Part shown: positions 34,101-41,021 of the stretch, piece after piece
How positions within the stretch are numbered: the stretch's first letter is position 1
Layout of the letters: each line of letters opens with the position of its first letter
Source of the DNA: a virus
DNA: 48,107 nucleotides
Strand: one strand, 5' to 3'
IMG/VR virus record: IMGVR_UViG_3300025009_000025
Span: 1 to 48,107 of that record
Translations under genes and position numbers: made by a program
Notes under the pieces: generated by a model
Database searches by the model: none
Seen by the model: the letters and a program-made list of their open reading frames with translations, nothing else
Told to the model about the DNA's origin: nothing

Positions 34101-34773
34101 GAATACTCCTTACTCGGAATATGTTGGAAGGCTCCCAGTGTTCTTTCTTTCTTTCGTTAAACAATTTTGACTCAATTTCTGCCAATTTTTTAGGAGTATA
34201 AAATAAATCAGGCATCTTGAATCCTTTTTTTGAGTTGCATGTTTTGCATAATATAACTGCGTTTTGTGGGGATAGAGCATTACCCAAGACTAACGGGTAA
34301 TGATGATCTATATGTAGGTTGTCAATAGAACCGCAATTCGCACATGCGAAATCAAATAATTCAAAAACTCTTTTTATATCTCTTGCCAAAAAACGCTCAT
34401 TAATATTTCGTTTTATAGCTCTCCGCCGAAAAGAATAAACACGGAATTTTTCTTTGTTTTGCTCATACCATCTTAAAAAACGTTCTTTTTCTTGCTCAAT
34501 ATGCGTTGCTCTATATTTTGATCTACGCGTGTTTTCTTTTTCTTTTTCTCGTTTATATTTTTTATGTTTATATTCTTTATATTCTTCTATGTGTTTAAGA
34601 CGATAGTCTTTTGAATAACTCCTATGTTTTTCTGTATTATCAATTCTCCATTTATATGCACGTTTTCTATTGCACGCTTTGCACTCCGTATTTATACCAT
34701 CTTTCATTAATTTATGAGAACCAAATTCACCAATAGGAAGGATGTTATGACATGTTTTACATTCTCTACTCAT
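34093..34773 (-). CDS. HNH homing endonuclease carrying an ousted terL 3' end, 226 aa
   Basis: Zinc ribbon CKTCHN ... CKAC (5-34), basic helical linker, and HNH core CANCGSIDNLHIDHHYPLVLG (C144, C147, H154, D156, H157), N171 and CKTC (176-179). The last 15 residues HWEPSNIFRVRSIHG are not part of the fold: they copy the end of TerL, YWEPSRLFRGRRNE. Both stop codons lie 8 bases inside the following gene. I infer insertion at the terL 3' end with a regenerated end supplied by the donor. Confidence 0.88.
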   Translation of the reverse strand: MSRECKTCHNILPIGEFGSHKLMKDGINTECKACNRKRAYKWRIDNTEKHRSYSKDYRLKHIEEYKEYKHKKYKREKEKENTRRSKYRATHIEQEKERFLRWYEQNKEKFRVYSFRRRAIKRNINERFLARDIKRVFELFDFACANCGSIDNLHIDHHYPLVLGNALSPQNAVILCKTCNSKKGFKMPDLFYTPKKLAEIESKLFNERKKEHWEPSNIFRVRSIHG

Positions 34774-37555
34774 TTCGTCTACCCCGAAACAGTCGAGATG
34801 GTTCCCAATATACTTGCTGTTTAATATAATAGGCGGGATTTAAACAGCCCAGAAACTCCAGATTACGGCAATAATCAGAGAATTTCTGCGACTCTCTTTT
34901 AACTGTTTTCACGGCTTTTACATGCTCCTGTTTGTAATCCACATAACGCCATGATTTTAAGTGTTCTATGTGGCCTCGACAGTTGTCGAGTATCCACATG
35001 GTTGGCATATATACACCAAATCTTGTGTCTGTCAAGCTATTTTTATTAATATTATTTCCAGGTGTTCCACAAATCAGGGCATTTTTCAGCCTTGTTCTTA
35101 CAACCATGCGGCCTTCTGAGTTTTTTGTGTCTGCCGGAGTTAGCCTTCGTAAACCGTCTTCACCCATAGATAAATCCTGAAAAGTTGTGAATCCGGTGTT
35201 CCCCTGCTGTGTGTTTGCGAGAGGGTCAATTAAGGTGCATCTGTTAAATTCCTCGTCTTCTGATAACAAAGACTGAGCCTTTATTTCGTCTCTTATTTCC
35301 AATGTTACCTTATTATCATGCTTTGCCTTGATTTCGTTCCATACAAACCACTCATTCTGAGGACTTATTGCAATATAACTGATGTACCACGGCTTGGCAG
35401 GATGAAAGTCTATGATTCTATAATGCCAGTATTCCCTGAATAAAGCCGCATTAAACACATTATCAAAAGGCACAACATGAAGCTTATCATCAAAAACCTT
35501 GTATATCCTACCTGATACCTGCTTGAACACTCCATATCGCCTCATAGCGAGTTCATCAGGATCGTCTATACCTTCAAAGATACGCTCTATCGTTTCCTTG
35601 TCCATGACAGGATTATCGTCTGTAGCCCAACAAAAACACTCAATATCAGCCTTTGTATCATGCACTTCTTCCCTCTGATACCCAAACTTATCAGCAACTA
35701 TCTTAGACCGAAAGATCTTCTTAGCCCGTCTCCATATACTGTCATAAGTCCAGTCCAACCCCTTTGCCGGAGTTAAAGATATGGAAACATCGCCACCTTC
35801 TTTCAATAACCTTATGCAACATTCATCATACTTTATTCGCTCAATTTCCTCATCCTGATAATACGCTGACCTCTGCACACTCATAAAAGCGTCTAATTCC
35901 TGCGTAGAAGCCATAAACTCTATCTGATTATCAGCACCACCATATACGTTCTTCACACCCATTATCTTACTTCGAGCTGTGATTTTCTTAGATATTAATC
36001 CGGTAGGTGCTAAAATACGCCTTAATTCAATATATTGCTGATTCTGTTCATCATTCTCATCCTGAGGCACTACCTTGCTTACCATCCGTATTGGCTTATT
36101 TAACCTATTACGCTCTTTAACAGGATGTATTCCAAGCAATCTCAAAGCTACATCATAAGCACAGGTACTCGTATTATGAGCAAAAAAATTGTTTGCAACA
36201 AAATTATGGGTGTTCTTTATTGATAAATCAAAACATTGCTTTTCACCGTTTGAAGTTATTTCGGTTATCTTATCCCATAAAATATCCGAATTGGATAATT
36301 CAATTAGTTTGTTATCTTTAAAAACATCTCCAAGTTCTTTTGCTTTTTCTCTGGTAATTGTTTTGCCCCTTGCCTCTCTATAAAGTTTATATTTTGTATT
36401 ATCCTCATATACCCATTTAGTGCCTTGAATATTATTATATTTTTCTTTTCGTGGCAATTTATCTAATAAATATTCTATATTTATAGGAATTGTATCTCGA
36501 TTTTCCTTTTGGTTTTTGTCTTTCATAGAAACGACAAGATTATCGAGCTTTTCTTGTTTTGAGAATATCCCTATTGTTTTTGAGAATCTTACTAAATCAG
36601 AATATTTTCGTATAACCAATTCATAATCAATACGGTCTTCTGTCCGTGTGCTGTTTGTTCCCCAATTATTATTCTTCTTTGCTCTTATTCGTGATGGTAT
36701 GCCGAATGTTAAAAGAAGTGTTTGAACATTTGTAATTAATTCGTGAGAAACAGAAGCATATCCAACACCTTTATCATCAACCCACCCATCACAAGAAAAT
36801 AATCGAGATAAAAACATAGCTGATTTGTGCTTGCTTGAAGAAAAAACAATGGTAGGAATATATTTTTTATATGAATTACATCCAAACAACTTAGTGTATC
36901 TTAATAGATTTATAATAGGATTGCTTTTATAACCACCATTCCCAGAGATTCTATAATCACCCTTGCTTATATGCTTTATAGATACGCTGGCAGGAAGAAA
37001 ACTTCTAATTTCATCTATTATCCTTAAATCTAAATTACTAAAACTAACGCTCTTTCTGGTTATACAACCATCACCTATCAAATACCCCAATATTTTATAA
37101 ACCCAATCCTTATAATCTTTGTGCGGAATAACAGGCAATATTCTTGGCACAGCAATATAATCGCCAACTCTTAACTGTGCTACTTCTTTCCACCCATCTA
37201 TAGTATAAAAGGGATGGCATGTCGTTGTGGTTACATCCCTTCCCGTCCTTGTTTTTATAGTAACAGTTGGTTTAATTCCACTGTCTATTTTTTTAAGAAC
37301 TAAAGATGCAACTATTTTATAATCTTCATCAAGACTTAATACATAATCAAAAGGATTAATATCTTTTATTTTCTTAATAATACCAGAATATAATTGTATA
37401 TTGGTGTTTTCTTCAAGACACCCGCCACCTTGATTTCCTTTAATTATAGCCCTTGTGTTGGACTTGCTTGTCAGATACTTCAAAGCAGTATCGTGCATCT
37501 TATACGACAGCAAACTCTCGTACTTTAAATAAGGATCACTTATCTCTATCGGCAT
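34766..37555 (-). CDS. terL: Terminase large subunit interrupted by an intein
   Basis: 929 aa as translated, 513 aa after removal of the 416-residue intein, the normal TerL size. The ATPase P-loop is IIKGNQGGG (37-45) rejoined to TSTCAYD (462 on). K39 and the lack of GKT make it a deviant Walker A. QDEEIERIKYDE supplies the acidic Walker B region. The C-terminal nuclease part includes YRIIDFHPAKPW and the acid IDPLAN. TerL cuts the concatemer and pumps DNA through the portal. It overlaps terS by 20 bases. Confidence 0.93.
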   Translation of the reverse strand: MPIEISDPYLKYESLLSYKMHDTALKYLTSKSNTRAIIKGNQGGGCLEENTNIQLYSGIIKKIKDINPFDYVLSLDEDYKIVASLVLKKIDSGIKPTVTIKTRTGRDVTTTTCHPFYTIDGWKEVAQLRVGDYIAVPRILPVIPHKDYKDWVYKILGYLIGDGCITRKSVSFSNLDLRIIDEIRSFLPASVSIKHISKGDYRISGNGGYKSNPIINLLRYTKLFGCNSYKKYIPTIVFSSSKHKSAMFLSRLFSCDGWVDDKGVGYASVSHELITNVQTLLLTFGIPSRIRAKKNNNWGTNSTRTEDRIDYELVIRKYSDLVRFSKTIGIFSKQEKLDNLVVSMKDKNQKENRDTIPINIEYLLDKLPRKEKYNNIQGTKWVYEDNTKYKLYREARGKTITREKAKELGDVFKDNKLIELSNSDILWDKITEITSNGEKQCFDLSIKNTHNFVANNFFAHNTSTCAYDVALRLLGIHPVKERNRLNKPIRMVSKVVPQDENDEQNQQYIELRRILAPTGLISKKITARSKIMGVKNVYGGADNQIEFMASTQELDAFMSVQRSAYYQDEEIERIKYDECCIRLLKEGGDVSISLTPAKGLDWTYDSIWRRAKKIFRSKIVADKFGYQREEVHDTKADIECFCWATDDNPVMDKETIERIFEGIDDPDELAMRRYGVFKQVSGRIYKVFDDKLHVVPFDNVFNAALFREYWHYRIIDFHPAKPWYISYIAISPQNEWFVWNEIKAKHDNKVTLEIRDEIKAQSLLSEDEEFNRCTLIDPLANTQQGNTGFTTFQDLSMGEDGLRRLTPADTKNSEGRMVVRTRLKNALICGTPGNNINKNSLTDTRFGVYMPTMWILDNCRGHIEHLKSWRYVDYKQEHVKAVKTVKRESQKFSDYCRNLEFLGCLNPAYYIKQQVYWEPSRLFRGRRNE
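36173..37420 (-). mobile_element. LAGLIDADG-type intein in the TerL P-loop
   Basis: Residues C46 to N461 of the precursor. N-terminal splice block CLEENTNIQLYSG, block B with the TxxH pattern (TTTTCHPFYT), and C-terminal VANNFFAHN followed by extein T462: standard Cys...His-Asn class. Two LAGLIDADG helices are present, ILGYLIGDGCI (155-165) and FLSRLFSCDGWV (248-259), so the homing endonuclease looks intact. The insertion point between G45 and T462 in the ATP loop leaves TerL inactive until spliced. Confidence 0.95.
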
Positions 37556-38057
37556 CAGTCTCCTCTACCTCAGCATCCTGAACTTCCTCATCTTTTATGC
37601 CCCATTGATGTGCTAAAAACTTCTGTACGTTACTCAGCTCGTTCACCCTATCTGTGTTCTGATTCACCTGAATCATCGTGTTCACCACCGTACTCGGTGC
37701 GCTACCGCTTATACCCGCTATATTCGTTATATGCTTGCTTGCGTCTAATCCTAATTTTCTTAAATCCTTGTCCTTCTTACCATCCTTCGTCATGGACTCC
37801 TTAACTAATCCCATTATGTTCTCACATGCAGGTCGTAATCCACGCTCTATTAACCGCCCGGCCTCAGCCTTTATCATCTCTGCCAACTCTTCAGACTTTA
37901 ATAGCTTGCCTACCTTCAAATGATGCCTCCCCATCTTTGCCGCTATCTCACGATTCGAGTTCCCCTCTAACTTCAACCGCGCTATCTGCACCTTCTCCCT
38001 CACACTTATATGCTTGTGCATATACCCCTTCTTTACCTGCTCCTCGGCTAAGGTCAT
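37536..38057 (-). CDS. terS: Terminase small subunit
   Basis: 173 aa with an N-terminal HTH (NREIAAKMGRHHLKVGKLLKS, about 34-55), a helical middle and an acidic tail (DEEVQDAEVEETDADRDK). It recognises the packaging site and feeds DNA to TerL, which follows with a 20-base overlap. Start ATG 38057 has AAAGGTGGTG; an alternative ATG at 38021 has AAGAAGGGG. The first 110 bases are shared with the RHH gene in another frame. Confidence 0.8.
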   Translation of the reverse strand: MTLAEEQVKKGYMHKHISVREKVQIARLKLEGNSNREIAAKMGRHHLKVGKLLKSEELAEMIKAEAGRLIERGLRPACENIMGLVKESMTKDGKKDKDLRKLGLDASKHITNIAGISGSAPSTVVNTMIQVNQNTDRVNELSNVQKFLAHQWGIKDEEVQDAEVEETDADRDK

Positions 38058-38175
38058 CTCGCACCACCTTTAATAAATAATCAGTCATGCTTACTCGCTC
38101 CCTACGACTCCTATCTACCAACACTCCCCACTCTTCATTACTCAACCGTATCCCTATCCTCTTATCCCTCGCCAT
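37948..38175 (-). CDS. Ribbon-helix-helix regulator, 75 aa
   Basis: DKRIGIRLSNEEWGVLVDRSRRERVSMTDYLLKVVRDDL (4-42) has the strand-helix-helix layout of RHH (CopG/Arc type) DNA-binding proteins. The remaining 33 residues (GAGKEGVYAQAYKCEGEGADSAVEV) are the overlap with terS and have odd composition. Its own promoter (38206-38232) carries a GGATA-N5-TATCC dyad at the start site, so I infer self-control and control of the late block. The first gene of the late operon. Confidence 0.65.
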   Translation of the reverse strand: MARDKRIGIRLSNEEWGVLVDRSRRERVSMTDYLLKVVRDDLSRGAGKEGVYAQAYKCEGEGADSAVEVRGELES

Positions 38176-38187
38176 ATACCCCCCTAT

Positions 38188-38202
38188 GGATATTTTGTAT
38201 CC
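38188..38202. promoter_or_regulatory. Operator dyad O1 (GGATATTTTGTATCC)
   Basis: Perfect 5-base arms GGATA/TATCC with a 5-base centre, lying over the expected start of transcription of the RHH-terS-terL promoter. Two more copies lie at 38947 and 39219. The likely ligand is the RHH protein (inference). Confidence 0.7.
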
Positions 38203-38205
38203 ACC

Positions 38206-38232
38206 CTTATACTAACCCCACTCACTTGTCAA
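38206..38232 (-). promoter_or_regulatory. Leftward late promoter before the RHH-terminase genes
   Basis: On the minus strand TTATCTTGACA then a 15-base spacer then TATAAG. The same TTATCTTGACAA ... GTATAAG set with the same spacer length occurs at 38911-38937. The spacer is short for a classic sigma-70 site, so an activator may be needed. Confidence 0.65.
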
Positions 38233-38420
38233 GATAATTTGTATGTACAAGGCACTTTCTACCACCCCCGTGTTGAACGGAGATGTACTAACAAGCCGTT
38301 TTTATCCCCATCCGTGTGCCGGGAACATAGATATAGCTGAACAAATCCAAGCTCCGGCTCCTCCCTCCCCCTGCCTACCCTCATGCACATAAATATAACA
38401 CATATAAATAATAAAAAAAT
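38233..38420. other. Intergenic stretch between the regulators
   Basis: This is the upper-strand region upstream of the late promoter and after the end of the Phd-like gene. It is pyrimidine-rich (CTCCTCCCTCCCCCTGCC near 38360), and the end is A/T rich. I see no ORF, tRNA or clear hairpin in it. Confidence 0.5.
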
Positions 38421-38807
38421 CTATGGCTTAGATGGCTTACACATAGCACACGTACACTGTATATGATGCGACACTGTAGCGCGCTTGACAATACCGGATA
38501 GTATGGAATTAACGATAGGCTGAGCAGTCTTAGCCGGGGATACCTTTGGCTGTTTGGCTGGTTTAACCGGATCTGGCTCGTAAACGGTATCGCCAGGTGA
38601 CTCCATAGAGGACTTTGACGAGTCCGGCATGGTAATAGATGGCTGTTTTTCGGGTGTTTCAGACTTCCCGGTACTGGCTGTATCTTGCAAGTTGCTCACT
38701 ATATACCCGACAACTCGACCGCGCTTTACAATCTCAATAGGCTCATCCAGTTCATCGAAGGTTAATGTTAGGTTGATTCTTAATTGCTCGAAGGTTAATG
38801 TTCGCAT
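38421..38807 (-). CDS. Phd/YefM-like DNA-binding protein with proline-rich arm and cysteine tail
   Basis: 128 aa. MRTLTFEQLRINLTLTFDELDEPIEIVKRGRVVGYIVSN (1-39) follows the Phd/YefM antitoxin fold (a short strand, helix, strand, E-P-I-x-I, then RG-x-VGYIV). After it comes a proline- and serine-rich linker and then SHHIQCTCAMCKPSKP, a probable metal site. No toxin gene is adjacent. Two iterons lie inside its first codons and encode the repeated TLTF. Five more cover its promoter and leader. It probably represses itself. AGGAG gives the start. Confidence 0.65.
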   Translation of the reverse strand: MRTLTFEQLRINLTLTFDELDEPIEIVKRGRVVGYIVSNLQDTASTGKSETPEKQPSITMPDSSKSSMESPGDTVYEPDPVKPAKQPKVSPAKTAQPIVNSILSGIVKRATVSHHIQCTCAMCKPSKP

Positions 38808-38931
38808 GTTTCAGACTCCTGAAGGTTAATGTTCAACATTAATGTTAGTATCAAAGGTTAATGTTAAAGGTTAATGTTCATCCTTCATATACGGTGAAGG
38901 TTAATGTTCTCTTATACCGAAGGTTAACCTT
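38757..38931. repeat. Iteron array, seven 13-bp GAAGGTTAATGTT repeats plus a palindrome
   Basis: Copies start at 38757, 38790, 38821, 38853, 38866, 38896 and 38919. Most are exact from position 2 on. The last is GAAGGTTAACCTT, a perfect palindrome. Another perfect palindrome AACATTAATGTT lies at 38835-38846. Spacings of 33, 31, 32, 13, 30 and 23 are close to whole helical turns in most cases. The first two lie inside the coding start of the Phd-like gene. This is either an operator cluster or a replication/partition site. Confidence 0.85.
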
Positions 38932-38937
38932 TGTCAA
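38911..38937 (-). promoter_or_regulatory. Leftward promoter of the Phd-like gene, iteron in its spacer
   Basis: TTATCTTGACAA, 15-base spacer, TATAAG on the minus strand. Iteron 7 (38919-38931) fills the spacer, so a bound protein would block the polymerase. Twin of the 38206 promoter. Confidence 0.7.
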
Positions 38938-38946
38938 GATAAAAGT

Positions 38947-38961
38947 GGATAAAAAGTATCC
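38947..38961. promoter_or_regulatory. Operator dyad O2 (GGATAAAAAGTATCC)
   Basis: Perfect GGATA/TATCC arms, 10 bases upstream of the -35 box of the Phd-like gene promoter, and flanked by GT and A like O1. Confidence 0.65.
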
Positions 38962-39218
38962 AGTTGTTGTGAGTGGGGGCCGGATATATGCTGGAATAAG
39001 GCCAATTCTATCCTGAAATAATGCCGGATACAGGTGGGAATAGGCATAAAAAGAGAAAATAACAGCATGATAACAGATAATGATACGGGATAATAGGATG
39101 GTATGTAATATTAATGATAATGGCTCCTGATAAGTGACAATTTACGGCTATTGGAGACAAAAAAGGGTTAAGGAATATCAAGGGCTTACAGGTGGAGCGG
39201 ACAAATTTTGTTTGTGGT

Positions 39219-39233
39219 GGATACGAAGTATAC
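39219..39233. promoter_or_regulatory. Operator dyad O3 (GGATACGAAGTATAC)
   Basis: One mismatch in the right arm, and the same GTGGATA...TAT(C/A)CA surround. About 80 bases upstream of the rightward -35 region. Confidence 0.55.
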
Positions 39234-39296
39234 AGTGAGTAATAAGTATGCAGGAATAATATGTTGATAATGCTGGATAATATTTATTTTTAATTG

Positions 39297-39331
39297 TTGG
39301 CATGTTTGGCATGGTATTGGCATACTATAAT
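39297..39331 (+). promoter_or_regulatory. Rightward promoter with three TTGGCAT repeats
   Basis: TATAAT at 39326-39331 is a perfect -10 box. TTGGCAT occurs at 39297, 39306 and 39317, covering the -35 zone. No good -35 hexamer at 17 bases (TGTTTG), so the repeats may bind an activator or repressor. The start codon lies about 32 bases downstream. Confidence 0.7.
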
Positions 39332-39362
39332 AGTAACCAATAACCACAAAGGAGTTAAAACC

Positions 39363-39578
39363 ATGCCAAGTATCGGGGAACCGGGGAAGGGGTTAAAAAT
39401 GACAGGCAGATTAAAAACTTATATATTCACAAGTGAAGAAGTCATAACATTAAGAAACGCAGTTATTGAGTATTATCAAATGATAAAACATTTAAAGCCG
39501 AATAGTCCGGTTGCAATCAGGAATTTAAACAATGCTAGGGCTTTAAAAGATCAGTTTATTACAGACTCAGGCATTTAA
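39363..39578 (+). CDS. First gene of the second rightward operon, 71 aa
   Basis: ATG 39363 has AAAGGAGTTAAAACC, and the earlier in-frame ATG at 39294 lies upstream of the promoter. MPSIGEPGKGLKMTGRLKTYIFTSEEVITLRNAVIEYYQMIKHLKPNSP is basic then helical. As the first product of the operon it could be a regulator; no motif proves it. Confidence 0.6.
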   Translation: MPSIGEPGKGLKMTGRLKTYIFTSEEVITLRNAVIEYYQMIKHLKPNSPVAIRNLNNARALKDQFITDSGI

Positions 39579-39653
39579 TCTTTTACCCTGCTCTTGAGGG
39601 ATCAAGGGCAGATATAAGGGATTAACTAACAACTAAACAGGAGGGATTGAAAC

Positions 39654-40028
39654 ATGAACTTTAAAGAACTGGAAAACTGGAACTATGAGGGAATTGACGC
39701 CAATCTAAAAACATCACTTTATGAGTATGGGCTGGTATGGAAACTACAGGCGAATGGCGGGTATATGTTTTATTATGGCGTGAGAACTGATGGCGCTGGC
39801 AATTATACCTTGTTTGACTGGGGAACTGTTGAACCGGATGAAGATGGATTCCATCCTGAAGAAGAGTGGAACTTTGCCGACTTTGACGCTGTTGCAAGGT
39901 TTTCAGGAGTATCAAAAGAAGAGTTTTTGAATACGCCCTTACCCATGATCGTTTTTGACCTTATCGCTTATTATGGTCATGATAACATCTTCGGGTCAAG
40001 CTATTATCCTTTTACGATTGATAAATAA
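39654..40028 (+). CDS. Acidic protein, 124 aa
   Basis: Start ATG 39654 with AGGAGGGATTGAAAC. Strongly acidic and aromatic (FDWGTVEPDEDGFHPEEEWNFADFDAVARF). Acidic proteins in early phage operons are often DNA mimics; composition is the only hint here. The stop is the left edge of palindrome element 6. Confidence 0.6.
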   Translation: MNFKELENWNYEGIDANLKTSLYEYGLVWKLQANGGYMFYYGVRTDGAGNYTLFDWGTVEPDEDGFHPEEEWNFADFDAVARFSGVSKEEFLNTPLPMIVFDLIAYYGHDNIFGSSYYPFTIDK

Positions 40029-40047
40029 TTCCTAACAAATAGTAATT
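40027..40047 (+). repeat. Palindrome element 6 (AATTCCTA / ACAAA / TAGTAATT)
   Basis: Eight-base arms with one mismatch, same centre ACAAA as element 1. It begins inside the preceding stop codon, and the next start is 17 bases on. Confidence 0.75.
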
Positions 40048-40063
40048 TTGAAGGGAGGGCAAC

Positions 40064-40186
40064 ATGGCAAAAAACAACATGAAGGCACTCTTCAACAAAC
40101 TTGGAAAGATCCGGCGGATCGAGTCTAAAGTTATTGATATTAACAAGGTTAAAAGCAATATAACAATAATTAAGAGGAGGGTTTAA
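40064..40186 (+). CDS. 40-aa basic peptide
   Basis: GAAGGGAGGGCAAC before ATG 40064. MAKNNMKALFNKLGKIRRIESKVIDINKVKSNITIIKRRV is very basic and helix/strand. It may bind nucleic acid. The last codons contain the ribosome site of the next gene. Confidence 0.5.
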   Translation: MAKNNMKALFNKLGKIRRIESKVIDINKVKSNITIIKRRV

Positions 40187-40189
40187 ACG

Positions 40190-40480
40190 ATGCAAATTAA
40201 TCTGGCAATTCAGGAACATAACGAAAATAAAACAGTGGCAGTTAAGGCATATTTACCCTTTGAAATGTTTGGATATAGATTCGCGGCACATAAGGCATAT
40301 TCAAGTGATACTTGGAATGTTTCAGAGTTTTCAACTGGCTTTAGTGTCGAAAGGAACTGTTTTACACGGGCAAAGGCTCTTGAAAAGGCAAAAACAAGAC
40401 TCGAAACAATCGGCAAAGTTAAGGTTGTTGAAGCTATTGAGTACGCTAAAACTCTTTTACAGGAGGATATAAATACATGA
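40190..40480 (+). CDS. 96-aa unknown protein
   Basis: ATG 40190 after GAGGAGGGTTTAAACG. Beta-rich N-terminal half and helical C-terminal half (FTRAKALEKAKTRLETIGKVKVVEAIEYAKTLLQ). Overlaps the next gene by ATGA. Confidence 0.6.
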   Translation: MQINLAIQEHNENKTVAVKAYLPFEMFGYRFAAHKAYSSDTWNVSEFSTGFSVERNCFTRAKALEKAKTRLETIGKVKVVEAIEYAKTLLQEDINT

Positions 40481-40728
40481 AAATAAAACAAGCGGATTAT
40501 GACAAATTAAAGGCGGCTCTTGATACTTTTATCGAAACAATAGGCATTGAAACGATCAAGGCGCATAAAGCGAAAAAACTTGGTAAAGACGTTGATATGA
40601 GATTCAGATGGGATCTACTTAATGGAAGCGGTTTTAATGTATGCCAATTTTACGGCTATTTGAATGATACTCATATTGACACGGCCTTAAAACATTATGT
40701 TGACGGGCGAAAGGACTTAAACACATGA
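40477..40728 (+). CDS. 83-aa unknown protein
   Basis: Helical (KLKAALDTFIETIGIETIKAHKAKKLGKDVDMRFRWDLLNGSGFNVCQFYGYLNDTHIDTALKHY). The D-MRFRWDLL-N-G pattern is seen in small phage proteins of unknown role. Coupled by 4-base overlaps on both sides. Confidence 0.6.
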   Translation: MKIKQADYDKLKAALDTFIETIGIETIKAHKAKKLGKDVDMRFRWDLLNGSGFNVCQFYGYLNDTHIDTALKHYVDGRKDLNT

Positions 40729-40823
40729 AACGAATATCATTTATTGTGATTAATAGTTTAGGGCTGTTTGTTATTATGTTCAGCATTTATATTTCGGCTG
40801 TTATGATGTTCACGGGCAAATAA
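40725..40823 (+). CDS. 32-aa membrane peptide
   Basis: ATG 40725 overlaps the previous stop. MKRISFIVINSLGLFVIMFSIYISAVMMFTGK is a single membrane helix. Membrane micro-proteins in early operons can alter host signalling; no evidence here beyond topology. Confidence 0.5.
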   Translation: MKRISFIVINSLGLFVIMFSIYISAVMMFTGK

Positions 40824-40839
40824 AACGGAGGGCAGGAAA

Positions 40840-41019
40840 ATGAAACGGAAAAATAAATATTTATACGGATGGAAGCTATACGTTAATTACGGGCAGGGCT
40901 GGGAATATGAAACCTTTGAAGAGACTTTTAAGGCATACAAGGAAAACCGGAGACTATACCGTGAAAATTGCCATTATCCGCAGAAGTGGACGCAGGGCAG
41001 AGAATTGAATGTAACTTAA
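40840..41019 (+). CDS. 59-aa basic aromatic protein
   Basis: GGAGGGCAGGAAA before ATG 40840. Rich in K, R, Y and W (YLYGWKLYVNYGQGWEYETFEETFKAYKENRRLYRENCHYPQKW). No family recognised. Confidence 0.55.
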   Translation: MKRKNKYLYGWKLYVNYGQGWEYETFEETFKAYKENRRLYRENCHYPQKWTQGRELNVT

Positions 41020-41021
41020 TT

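Larger units (their letters stand above)
38932..39362. other. Divergent control region without genes
   Basis: This 431-bp stretch separates the leftward and rightward blocks. It holds two GGATA dyads (38947, 39219), A/T-rich runs near 39050-39130 and 39240-39295, and the rightward promoter with three TTGGCAT repeats. I find no ORF of credible size. The A/T-rich parts with neighbouring iterons make it a candidate replication origin. Confidence 0.6.

Noticed and set aside
9979-38175. Tape measure or contractile tail genes
   Set aside because: No long alanine-rich coiled-coil tape measure, tube or sheath gene found; the gene order portal-capsid-adaptor-gp10-like-ejection proteins fits a podovirus.
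38757-38931. The iteron array as a CRISPR array
   Set aside because: Units are only 13 bases, spacers are irregular and two lie in coding sequence; no cas genes are present.
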